Source of the DNA: Nematostella vectensis | Taxonomy: Eukaryota; Cnidaria; Anthozoa; Actiniaria; Edwardsiidae | DNA: 64,000 nucleotides | Assembly: GCF_932526225.1 (NCBI RefSeq) | Contig: NC_064039.1 | Location: 3,299,001 to 3,363,000, forward strand | Direction of reading: 5' to 3' | Shown here: positions 48,132-60,300 of the stretch, one piece after another | How positions within the stretch are numbered: the stretch's first letter is position 1 | How the letters are laid out: each line of letters begins with the position of its first letter | Made by a program: the position numbers and the translations under genes | Notes under the pieces: generated by a model | The model's database searches: none | Seen by the model: the letters and a program-made list of their open reading frames with translations, nothing else | Told to the model about the DNA's origin: nothing

Positions 48132-51100
48132 GGCTGCTTTAGCGTCTGGCACAACCCAAAACCCAAAGGTTAGAGGTGGTAGTGTAATTTCACCAGTTGG
48201 AATAGATAGCGGTTTGAGGTTGGGAAAGGTAACATCATCTATCATCTCCAGAACTTCACCATTCAGTTTAACATTTCTGTAGTGAAATCAAATGGCAGTA
48301 GATTAGGGCAAAGTCCTATAGCAGGAAAAAAATACAGAATAAATAAATATATTATTCAGTGTGTGCCCCTCAATCAGCAAATGCTAAAAATTTATCAACT
48401 GTGGCTTGCCTACCCAAGAGAGTTTTCTGGCTACAGCCATGGTTACAATTTGGAGAAGATGAAGTATTTGCAGGACCTAAAAAGCTTATTAAAACTGGAG
48501 ACAGTCTATTTCATCTGCTACTACACCTTTTTAGTCTATTTATAACCATGAAAAGCCATGTATATATTGTCTACATGTCAGAGCCATAGCCAGCCGCATA
48601 AGATTGGGGGGCACAATACAGAAACATTAAGAAAATATTGGGGGGGGGCACAATACAGAAACATTAACAAAATATTAGGGGGGGGGGGCACAATAGAGAA
48701 ACATTAAGAAAATATTGGGGGCACAATACAGAAACATTAAGAACATATTGGGGGGAACAATACAGAAACATTAAGAAAATATTGGGGGGGGCACAATACA
48801 GAAACATTAAGAAAATATTGGGGGGGGCACAATACAGAAACATTAAGAAAGTATTGGGGGGGCACAATACAGAAACATTAAGAAAATATTGGGGGGGCAC
48901 AATACAGAAACATTTAGAAAATATTGGGGGGCACAATACAGAAACATTAAGAAAATATTGGGGGGGCACAATACAGAAACATTTAGAAAATATTGGGGGG
49001 GGGGGCACAATACAGAAACATTAAGAAAATATTGCGGGGGCACAATACAGAAACATTAAGAAAATATTGGGGGGGGGGGGCACAATACAGAAACATTTAG
49101 AAAATATTGGGGGGGGGGACAATACAGAAACATTAAGAAAATATTGGGGGGGGGGCACGATACAGAAACATTAAGAAAATATTGGGGGGGCACAATACAG
49201 AAACATTAAGAAAATATTGGGGGGGCACAATACAGAAACATTAAGAAAATATTGGGGGGGGGCGCGATACAGAAACATTAAGAAAATATTGGGGGGGCAC
49301 AATACAGAAACATTAAGAACATATTGGGGGAGCACGATACAGAAACATTAAGAAAATATTGGGGGGGGCAGCCACGCCCCTACTTGTCATTTTCTTATAA
49401 TTTTTGAAAATATTGGGGGACGCGTGCCCCCAGTGCCCCACCCCCCCTCCCCCCACCCCCTGCTACGGCCCTGCATGTATATTATCTGTGATCAAATCAT
49501 GATTGTTTACCCGGATGTGATATCCTTGTCGCCAGGGGTTAGCAAATACTGATCCACAGGAAACCCACTTAGTTCCCCCGTCAGCCTCAAAATGACAGTA
49601 TCATGTGTGTTCAAGTTGATGGCCATCACAGTAATGGACCCCACTTGATATTGGCTAAATCAATAAAAGATTACTTTTACAATTGAGTCGCACAAATACA
49701 TATTGAATATTGATTAGAAAGACAAATGTACTCAATACTGTCTTTATAAATCAACAATTACATCTTTGTACTTTACTTGTATTTACCGATACCATTTATG
49801 ATCAACAGTAGCAAATGAAAATAAACTTTTACAGTTGTGGAGCCTTTCAAGCATTCCAACAACAAATCAAGCACAACCCAGAAACATAAACATTGATTCA
49901 TTTGGTTGAGATTATCCCTTTAAAGGACAGAGTATCAACAGAAACAAAAAAAAGTACTACAACAGCTATAAAGTACTCCCTCAGCCACTCATCTTATATA
50001 CAAAATTTTATAATTTCAAGTCATTGCTTTATAAACGGATTAATATTTTAAGGTCAGTTTTTAATGCCAAAATATACAAAGCTTGTTGAACCCATTTAAA
50101 AGGATCGCCATAGACTTGGGGTTGCCAAGGGCATGAAATCCTGGAGGTTGTTACAGGGGAAGTCACCGAAAAAACAGTCCCCCCTGCCCACCCCCCGTAT
50201 TAAATGAACACTTCCTAAGCTTGACATTACCCTAAACCAGTGTTTGTGCAATGTGCGTAGACCCTCACGACTCTGCCCTCATCAAGACTGTTCTGCACAT
50301 TAAGAACTTCTTGGCCAACCAACCTCTTATGTAACAATGACAGCCAGTAATCCTACAAATAGAATTGTTAAACCTGTCAGTGAGAGCTCTTGTATCTGCG
50401 ATAATGGAAAGGAAATGCTGTCAGAAAAAAGAGCATGGGGGTCACCTTAATCAAGAATTGCAGCCATAGGCTGAATTACTCTGGATTAACATTACAGGGG
50501 GCCTTATATGGACTGCTATATAAGGCGCACTGTGCTGCCGCACAGTTTACATGGATGAGAGAGTGTTATTTAATGTCCCTTTTGGTTATACAGCCAAGTA
50601 CAGACACAATAACAGGCTGGTTAAAGGTTTTTGTGCAAGGAGACTGCTATTTTTAACCTAGTTATCTGAGCCAAGAGGGATACACAGTCCCCAATGTAGA
50701 GAGTCTGAAAAAAAAAACAAGTTGACCTGACCTGGGTTTGAACCCTGGTTGTCTTGCTTGAGAAGCGAAGCCTGTTCCACTGAGCTATTGCGCCACTCTC
50801 AGATTGAATTAAGATGAGTGACCCTGAGACTTTCTCAACATACCGGGTTCGGATAAAGATCATCGTTTATCAGTGCATAGTGTCCATGAAAGAAGCTTTG
50901 CCTGATGACAACTTCAGTACCAAGTCGAGCAGCCATACCCAATTTGTCCAGCCACCTGTATAATTATATAAGCAATATTCCAAAAGGTAATCTAATGCAG
51001 AGAAGGTCTCAATAGTACAAGACAGTACAAGCCAACAAGAAGTACACAAGAAGCCTTTGGGGGAATTTTGGCCATTCAATAAGCTTTATGGAAACACCTT

Positions 51101-54100
51101 GTCTATTTAGTCATCTAATGTAAATATAGTATGGTAAGGGGTTGAGTTTTTTGTTACAAATTGTTTCAGTTTTGATGATTACAGCACATATTAATTCCAC
51201 ATGTTTTGCTTTGATTTGCTTGTTTTCGCGAAAATAAAGTGATCTGTTTTTAACGAAAATAGGAGAATCGTGAAAATAAAGTGTAGCAAAATATTGTCAT
51301 TTCAAAATCACGAAATTTTGACATGAAAATTAAGTGTAATAAGGTACATAAAATATTTAATTTTATGAAGTTCATATCAGGCAAACTATCATTATAATGA
51401 AAAATTAAATGGTTGTCTGAACCCACAAATTAATTCAATTTAACCAATTATGTAACTTACGTAAATCCAGCTACATATCTGTCAGACATCCCCTCTGCAC
51501 CACCCCCCCATGCGCTGTCTGTCTCTCCCATCCATGGCCGCTTGTCAGGTGCATATTCAGCAAGTAAGTCTTTTATAAGGTGGAGCTGAATCAACATATA
51601 GTCAAGAATTTTGGGGTCATAGAAATTCTTGACTTCACATGTCCTTTTATCAAAGTAATACCTATGAATAAGAATATCAAAGATTAAAAAGTTGGACTAA
51701 TAGAATGCACAAAATAGGTTAGACTTGATTTTCAGATACCTGATTCAAGTCCCATGAGACATGACAGAAAGCATGACCCGATGCTCCAAATAAGTCCATT
51801 TCACATCTAATAAGGCGGAAAATTTCTCTAAGTAATTAGCGAGTAATATCAAACAAAATATCAAATGCGCCTTTTTTTTAATTGATGCGACGTTTTGTAC
51901 AGTGTCATTGAAATTTGAGCTTTTCGTCCCTTAGCTGATAAATAGCGCAAAGGATGATCAAGGAAAAACTATCTTAAAAAGCCAAAATCTGGGTATGTGC
52001 TCTTCAGCCTCACGTTATTCTTGTTTTGGAAATCAGTCTGTAATAAGAAAGCGATGGCCATTGTAAGAAATTGTGTCTTCTTTCACTATCCCAAATTGCG
52101 CAATTTCCAGGTTTTTCTGTCGTCCCATGTCGTCCCATGATGTTTTCTTACAGCAATTGCCATTTATACTGATGACATATTTATACTGATGGCATATATG
52201 TTGCCCACATGCATTTTTTTTTTACTTTAAGAGATAATTCAATGTATAGCAGATGCTTTTAATAAGCCTACAATACCGGTTCTAAAGTATCTGTGAATGA
52301 TTTCAAATACCCAATTCCCTTCCTCTTTCTTCCTCCCTTGACCTCATTCACCAAGAGCTAGTACAATGGGATTTGAAGGCATCCATAACTTACTGGTGCC
52401 ATGTGACTGCATCAACTGAGCCACGAGCAACAGAAAGGAAACTGAAAAAAAGTAAGTGCAAATCAAGTCATGAAAAAGGGTATACACATTCAAGCGAATT
52501 CTATTGAGTACCTAATCAAAATAAGTATCGAAAGGTGGATTTTGTTGTTTTAATCCTAAATTTGAAAATTTTACAGACCTTCGTCTATGCAAGGCTTTCA
52601 GCAGCTAACCCAGGTCCTGTTTGGGGAAGAGATTGAAAAAACAATCCCAACGACCTGGGGACTGAGCCTAACAATTGACTAGGTTATTATGGTATAACTA
52701 GAAAAACTACAAACAAGCTGTAGAATAGGTTTACCCTAACAAAGTTTCCTAGCTACTTAGCTATAGCTCTGACTAGGCACAAACATTACCTTTCCAAATA
52801 TTGCTGAGAAGGAGTATTGATCTTATTTATCGGTCTTGTCACATCTGGGCCCACAAGAATATGTCCGTAGTCAGGATTTTTGTCAAGAATCTTGCGAAGA
52901 GTAATGAAGTCATGAGCAAGATTAACGGCAGGTATGGATCTGTTGAACTTACTGAGGTGGTTAGGCTCTGAAATATCAAAACATAAAACTTCAACAATAC
53001 TTTTAATAATGGGTCAAAAAAGGGGGGGAGGTTCCTTGTACATAATAGTTCCAAGGAGTTTATCCAGGAGTTTCAATTATATAAGAGGAGACTGAATCAA
53101 GAATTTCAAGAAATGGCAGTAGCGGATCTAGGAACTAGTTCAGGGGGATTAACCCCCCGTCTGGGCTTCCAGAAAGCGAAATGTATTTTAATTACCCCCC
53201 CCCCCCCCTTTGTCACTGAGCCAAACTCCCCCTTTAGCTAAAAGCTACAATCTGTTACAAAACTAATGGGACACTTTCCCTCCCCCCTCCTCAATGTTGG
53301 AGGGCAAATGATCACCTTGCGGCTGCTTGTGTTTTGAGCTGAATAATCACCTCTAACCGATATTAATCGGGGAGAGAGGGATGGAGGTTGTTCATATGCG
53401 AAGTGTCCCACTTACTTTTGTTGTGGATTGTAGATCTGCCCCAGAATGGGAGAATTCATTGTCTCTGAAAATGTATGGGGGTGTGTGGGCACAGGTGCAT
53501 ACTCAGTATTTACTAAGGGTGTGCAGTGATACTGTATCATGAATGGAAAAAAGGACAGTATTTGCATATTTGCAGTACTTGCCTTTTGCGTTTGCCTTGC
53601 TGTTTTGAATATAATTATATGGCTATTTGTACCCCAGCCCCCCTCAGAAAATCCTGACTAGGTTACCTGTGGCCCCTCCCCTCCCCTCCCTCTCCATAAA
53701 AATCATGTAAGTACACCTTGATTGCACATACCATTTCCAAGTTCCCATCCGAAGTCATAGCCTTGGGAAGCAATATATTTGAGTATTTCCAGGGGGTTTG
53801 TATAATTCCATGTACCATCGGAGTTACGAAGACATGCGTTTAACCCAAACAACACATCAACACCGCCCTTATTTCCAATCATAGCAATTCTCTCGAGGTC
53901 GTCTGGCGTGATTGTGAAATCAGTGAAGTTTTTATGCTCAAGAGCTTTATCCTTCTTAAAATGCATCCAGCAAGACGCCGTGCCTCCAAACCTTACATAC
54001 ATAGGTGACAGTCCTTGCAAAAGAGTGAAGGGTCGCTCTGAACTGAAGTTGAAATGCCGCCAGTGTTCCTGGATTGTTTCTATAGTGAAAGCGGATGACA

Positions 54101-54233
54101 AATAGCTCTTGCTGACAGTACTAACTCTCTGACCCATGTCAATGACGACTTCATGATCGGTGAATCGTGTTCCTAATCTAAGGGAAGTACTGACTGGAAT
54201 TAGACATAAAACTAGTAAATTGAAAAAATGCAT
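48120..54233 (-). CDS. HPSE: heparanase (GH79 endo-beta-glucuronidase), 8 exons, 481 residues
   Basis: Exons (minus): 54233-53732, 52967-52790, 52441-52394, 51661-51461, 50955-50844, 50352-50238, 49643-49511, 48276-48120. All GT-AG and in phase. A signal peptide (MHFFNLLVLCLIPVSTS) is followed by the TIM-barrel start with VRFGGTASCWMHF. The proton donor is E168 in GWELGNEPN; its codon is split by intron 1 (G/AG). The nucleophile is E289 in WMGETDSAWGGGA. The C-terminal beta-sandwich contains DYWLSLLHKRLVG and YAHCTNT and ends in WVVPDAKAAACM, like vertebrate heparanase. The enzyme cleaves heparan sulphate chains in lysosomes and in the extracellular matrix. At 481 residues it is shorter than human (543); the stretch between the N-terminal subunit region and the catalytic core appears short, so the linker removed in vertebrate processing may be missing. 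Intron 7 carries a G-rich minisatellite. It is head-to-head with WDR6 and tail-to-tail with BIN3. Confidence 0.94.
48607..49372. repeat. G-rich minisatellite, unit about 36 bp, about 21 copies
   Basis: The unit is a run of 5-12 G followed by CACAATACAGAAACATTAAG and AAAATATT. Copies differ mainly in G-run length and single substitutions (CACGATAC, TTTAG). On the plus strand the spaced G-runs could form quadruplexes; on the transcribed HPSE strand they are C-runs. It lies in intron 7 of HPSE. ORFs through it are repeat artefacts. Confidence 0.92.
50722..50794 (-). tRNA. tRNA-like element, probably a SINE head
   Basis: On the minus strand an A-box TAGCTCAGTGG and a B-box GGGTTCAAACCC are correctly spaced, followed by a T-run at about 50708-50717. 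The T-loop is one base short of standard and the acceptor stem pairs weakly, so a working tRNA is doubtful. It is in an intron of HPSE, in sense with the host gene. Confidence 0.4.
51808..52145. repeat. dispersed repeat family, longest copy
   Basis: Its left part matches 26826-27010 and its right part matches 29652-29745, so the three belong to one family of at least 340 bp. No terminal inverted repeats and no coding potential were seen. It is in intron 3 of HPSE. Confidence 0.6.
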
Positions 54234-54351
54234 TTCCCAACGATTTTGCTGGAGACGGAGACGAACAGATGAATGTCAGCAGGCGTTACAATGCAATGCC
54301 TGTGGTTTTTTGTCCGCGGACAAACCCCAGCGGTATACCCTTGAAGTCAAC
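54234..54351. promoter_or_regulatory. compact bidirectional promoter of HPSE and WDR6
   Basis: Only 118 bp separate the start codons of HPSE (minus, 54233) and WDR6 (plus, 54352). The segment is richer in GC than its flanks and must contain both 5' leaders, unless upstream non-coding exons exist. No TATA box is obvious. Confidence 0.55.
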
Positions 54352-57300
54352 ATGGCGGATTCGTCGGAGATCGAGGGTTTTGAGAAAAAATGTTTAATTT
54401 CTCCGATCACATGTCTTCTGTTCGTAGATGGATTGCTGTTGTCAGGTGCTTACTTATTTATTTATTTTTACCATCTTAATCGGAAAGATCTGGTATGAGA
54501 AATCAATGAACATCAATTGTGCTTACGTTCGTTCTTACGTTATGAAATGTAATTTCATGTGGTGATTAGTTAAAAAGCAAGGAGTTGTTTAATCCCCCAT
54601 TTGAAAATATTTTCTTTTGAAATATAAAAAAATAAGAAAAGCATTGATAATTGTTCGCCCTACCACACCCACCGTCCCCTCCCCTATTATTTTGCCTACC
54701 TATTATCAGACCAATGGCCCCTTGGTGGCAATATCATGAAACATGGGACAAATAATTACATTTTCATGGATCACATATTAGAAAATAAAAGAAAGAATTG
54801 TCTAATTAACAAAATCTATGACCTATTTATCTATGACCTATATACAGTAAATGTTAGAAAATTTTTGATCTTGGGGTCCAAGGGTTAAATCCGCGATTTA
54901 AACCGTCAGCGGGTATTTTGTAGTTATTTTGTATATATATTAAAAAAACCTTGGGGTCCAAGACCTGACCTCAAATTTTCAGTGTTCGCAAATTTTCAAG
55001 TACCGAATTTTCCAACATTTACTGTATATCTATGACCTCTGTATCTATGACCTGTGCATCCCCAAAAATATTGAGTACGCAATACTGTTAAGTGTGTTTT
55101 ACTTCAAAAGTAAAAACGTTTTCAGAGAATGAGTTTCTTAAAGCATTCTTAAGATGATATTTTGTCTTCAATAGGGGAAGGGCCATCTTTGTGTCTGTAC
55201 AGTATACATAGTGGTGGAAAGCTCCTTCAAAAGTCTGTTCTTGGTGAAGCAAGAGTTCATGGAATGCAAGGTATGTTACTTGAGAGCATAAACAAGCTGT
55301 TGTTTGGTTTGATACCAATACTTGGCTAACTTGTGTTTTTGAATCACTCTAGCATGTTGTAGTAGTCTTGACCTACCAATGGTTGCCATATTTGGACAAA
55401 AAACCCTGAGAATTGTTCAAGTTGAAAATAACAGGTTTGTTACTTTTTATATCAAACTCAAGTACTAGGGTTGGTTACTAAAACATCATGTGGTTAAGAT
55501 GCGGTATATGCGCCTGTGTGCACTTGCCTAGCTCATATTTGATGTTTAAGACTCCTGGGATGGCTCCTTACATTTTGCATAGTAGCATCTTATGCATGGG
55601 TAAATATGGAAAATGTATATTTGTTTATATTTTTGTTTTTCAGCTCGTTAAAATGCACATCTGCCATCATAAAATTCCCTGACCTAATACTGGACTCCCA
55701 CTGGTTGAGAAGTGAAAAGGGAGTCAACAGTTTAGTTGCTATAGTAACAGCACACAATGCTGTTTGGTGCTTGGATATAAAGCAGGGAAGACACTGGATG
55801 GTGGCACAGTGTGAAGAGGACTCCATATTGTATCCATACACTGGTGCAAGGCAATGCCAATGAAAATATTGTGTTTTACTGCAGGTAAATCTATTAATCA
55901 TGCTTTAAAGTTATAATCATGTTATGTTGATCAACCATTCCTTCAAAATAACAATCTACAAATGCATTCTGATACCTTACTGATAATATTTGATTCAAAA
56001 TATCTTGGTTACTCACCAATTGGAATGGATTCTTTAGAAGTGTGATTGGCCTTAGTACAGTAATTGTTTTCTTAACATACAAATTGCACAGATATTCTGC
56101 CAGATTTTTTGGTCAAGATTTGGAGAGTCTTGTACTTGCTTCTGGTACAGTCTTTAACCAAATTCTTCTCTGGAAAGTACAGGGAGAGAAAACGGATAAC
56201 AATCAGACTTGCATCCAGCAGAGATTATCAGGGCATGACGGGGTTATATTCTCTCTGAACTTTAATGAAGCCGGCACAATGATGGCATCAGTGTCAGATG
56301 ATCGTAGTATCAGACTTTGGAGGTTCACAGGAAAGCAATGTAATAGTGCGATTGAAGCTGAGTGTGTGCTAACTGTGTATGGCCATTCCGCTCGTGTGTG
56401 GGATGCACAACTGCTATCTGATGTCATTGTTAGTATCGGAGAAGATGCTGCTTGTAATGTATGGAATTATGATGGGAGGCTTCTGAAGACATTCACTGGC
56501 CATAAAGGTTTGTCATAATTACCTATATCTAATTGACAATGTAATGTCCTAATAAAATGACAATGCAAGGTGTTTGCCACTATATATCTAAGTGTTGTTT
56601 TACCTTGCTAGGGAAAAGTATATGGAGTCTAGCAATTGATAAAGTTGCTGGAGTTATTGCCACAGGTGGAGGTGACTCTAGTATTAGACTCTGGTCACTA
56701 CAAGACCTCAGGTATGGATTTCACAACCTTAAAAGTAAAACGAAGTGAATCCAAAGAGGGGAAGGGATGGGTAAATCAGAGACTTGCAGAGGCGCTGAGA
56801 CCCATGTTTCAGAATCCGAGCCAGAGAATTCTGTCAAATTTCAGAATCTGAGCCCGAGCTTCTTTTTTCGAGCTTGTTTTCGGATAACATGCTCAAGGTA
56901 TGGCAGAAACATCAGTTGAAAAAAGAATAAGTAGAGTAACAATACATTCTTGCTACACTACATAAAAAAAGGAGACCCGTAGCATGCTAACAACATAAAA
57001 CAGATCGTGTTTAACAAAAAAACGAGACTCCGAGACCGTGGTAAAAAAAAGGAGACTTCGAGACTTGCGTAAAAAACGCCAAGATTCTGAGACTTTACGA
57101 AATTTTTGCGAGACTTTCGAAATTTCGAGGTACCCATCGCTCCAAAGGAAATCTGTCCAACATTATCCAGAATCTGCAGTCTTAGGTTGAGGTATTATTC
57201 AAGTTTATTAAGAGATACTTAGGTTGCAATTTTTTATCCAGAAAAACAAAACTTGCAGCTTCACACATATCAGTGGCTCATTTGCTGTCTTTTGTATCTT

Positions 57301-60300
57301 TTAGCAATGGACTCACCATTTCAACTGAAACAGCAGCACCAAGCGCAAATGCAAGTCTTCCAGTCACCAAAGATGGCGTTGATACACCCCGTAGTGTAGC
57401 CATGATTCATGATTGCAATCTCCTTGTGATGACAACTCTCGGGTATTATGACCTTTCATCAGTACCTTATTCTCTAAGTCTCGCGAAAAATAAAGTCCGT
57501 GAACTTAAATCACGCAAAAGTTTATGGATAGAGAAAAATTGACGATAGAGATTGAAGGGCTCTACTGAGATCTTCTGGTAAGCACATTAAACGAAACTAT
57601 CGATAATGTCACAGGAGCAAGAACACTTTTCCATTATGCAAGACAGACTCTAAAAGGAGCAACGTGTTGCTTTTGTTTCAATATATTGGTCCTGTTTCCG
57701 TTGTCAATGTAATACGGAAGAATGAGGTAGTACTATAGCTGCCTCAACCCAACAAAAGTAATGGTAGGAATGTAAACAGTTATATCTATATCTTGGTCTT
57801 TTTGTGTCCTTCCAGACGTGTCTACAAGTACTTCTGGAGAAATTCCATCAAGAGCGAAACCAATTCTCTCGGAGTTGACTCTAAAGACCCAAGCAACCAG
57901 TGTACTGCCTCCCTTAGCAACCAGACTGACCTTAGCAACCAGACTGACCTTAGCAGTCAGAGTCACCTGAATTCTAGTGACCCAAGTTCACATACCTTTG
58001 AGCCAAACATTGGACAAAGTGGAACATATATGCAAGTTTCCTGTGACAACCAAAAAGGGCTAAACCCAAATACTAAACAAGGTCTATCTACTAACAGTGG
58101 TATTCGTAGCAATCCGGATGATTGGGTTTTGGTTCTGGAAGATATGAACTATTCTTCATACAGTCTGATGGAAGTATCACCTAACAAGAAGTTGGTGGCA
58201 TTTGGAAACCTCAAGGGTTACATAAAGGTCATTGATTCTGGTAAGAAAGGATTTCAGGAGCAAATGTTGCAGGATGTCTTTATTGCTATTTAAACAGCAT
58301 CAAGTATATTATGTCCCCAAAGTGAAATTATCCCTCTGATGACTTTTTGTCAATGATACAATAGAACCCCAATAACTTAAAAACCCAAAAAGCTCAAAGT
58401 CAGTTAACTCGAACTCCCTGCTATAACTTAAACTAGCTTTGACTTTCATTGATACGATTTTTTAGTTATTTCTAACGGATGAATGGATTTTTTCTTTCTC
58501 CCATCAAAAACAAAAAGGGTGGTAAAAAACAATAATCTGCCTTGTTAGAGAAGAACTTATCCATTGGTTGTCCCTATACTTAATCCAAAGCACTGTCTCA
58601 AAGTCACAAATGTGAGAGCCACTAGAGGGTCAGGGCATATGTTTAAAACATATGCCTTAACTACTTAGCTGTTTAGCGACCGAAGTTTGCAAACTACACT
58701 GACATTATATTCCGTCCCATTAATTGTTCAGACTTCAAGTGGAAGCCATCAGAAGTCCAAGCATACTCCAGTAAAGTCCTTAGTCTGTTATGGTCACTTG
58801 GTCAGCACCAGTATAATCTGTTCACGTGTGGACCTGATGGGAACACGATGTGGTGGAGAATCCGTCCTGACTCTACTGACCAGACCTTCCACTTGGCGCC
58901 TCATAGGCAATTCAATATCCCGCCAGCCAAGCAGAGATGGGCGTCAGCCGTGGCCATAATCCCACGCCCTGGTCAACTTGGTGTAGGTGATGGTGAGAGT
59001 GATACTCCTATGGTTGTGTTTGGTGATCGCAAAGGATCGATCCATCTGTTTGACAGCAGAACAACAGACCCAGAAAAGGTAGAAATCGTCCAGAGACATC
59101 ACACTCATTTATCGCATTAATTGGCCCTTTAAACCAGCTGAGACACAACATTATGAACACAATGTTCTCATTTGTATGATACAGGAACTTTATGCAGTCG
59201 ACAGCTTGCCTGGGTTACATGGGCGCACTGGCGTGACACAGCTAGTCACGCATCAAAACCAGCTGTATTCCACAGGCCGTGACGGAACGTACCGCCAGTA
59301 CAAAGTCCATGAGTCACGTCTCGAACTGACTGACACCAAAAAGGTACGCTGTCCCTGTTAGCTCAAACCATTTGTATAAGGAATGTTCAATCGTGTAGAA
59401 GACCCGGAAAAGAAACTTGAGGTATTCCATGTCTGTCTAAATTTGCCATACGTTGGTATATTCATCATTCTTTACCCTATTTTTCAGAAATAAGGGAAGA
59501 ATAGACCCAATCATTTTTATCTGATGATTCCTATGTGTGAATACTTTTGTTTTTCACATACATCGTTTTCACATACACTTATGCACTCGGTCGAGAAAGA
59601 AAAATTGTACAATCGTAACCATCCAAAGAAATCATCACGATTTGGATTGTGTGGTAATAAGATGTAAAAACCGTTAGCCGATTGGGTCTGTTGCTTACAC
59701 GTAGATTATAATCTAAACAATGTTGTTAAAGTCATCCACTCTCCAAGGTGTTCAAAGGTGTTGAATGGGTCGAAAGAATTCAGTTCACGCCAGATGGAGA
59801 TGTTATAATTGCTGCTTTCCACACGGTAAGCCTTCACACGACACAGTAAAAAAAAGGTAAACCTTCACACAACACAGTAAAAAGAATTGAGCAAAGCCTG
59901 AAATCTAATTATATACAGTACACGAAATGAATCTTACAATAACACTGCAATCAATATTTAGACCCCTTGTACCATGACATTCCTTTAAAAATGGTGTAGA
60001 CAGGATTCGCTTGGGAGAGGGGTGCGCAGATATTTATATTATGCAAAAGCGTATAATGCGATTATTCAAAACCTGCTTTATTGGAGGGCTGGGAGGGTAA
60101 TTATTCCCCGCTTTCTAAAGGCTGGACAGACGCACTGCATCACAAACGTTGCCAACTGAAAGTTGCTCTTAAATATGACACTTTCACACGACGTTGTCAA
60201 GTAAACGTCGCCCATGTAGATATAGCTTTATTGTATCGTTGGTTCATTACACGCCTTCTTTGTTTTGTGGAGTAAACGTTGCGCCATGTAGACAGAGTTT

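Noticed and set aside
47902-48282. 126-codon plus-strand ORF with repeated hydrophobic segments
   Set aside because: It is a read-through of the 51-bp tandem array and the antisense of the last HPSE exon.
48664-49043. ORFs on both strands through the G-rich minisatellite, with Pro/Cys-rich or Gly/His-rich products
   Set aside because: They exist only because the unit happens to lack stops in some frames; the G-run length differs from unit to unit and no start or splice context supports them.
58362-58450. Mariner-like end TACAATAGAACCCCAATAA and a similar one near 61811
   Set aside because: Only one end of each was found, so no element could be delimited.
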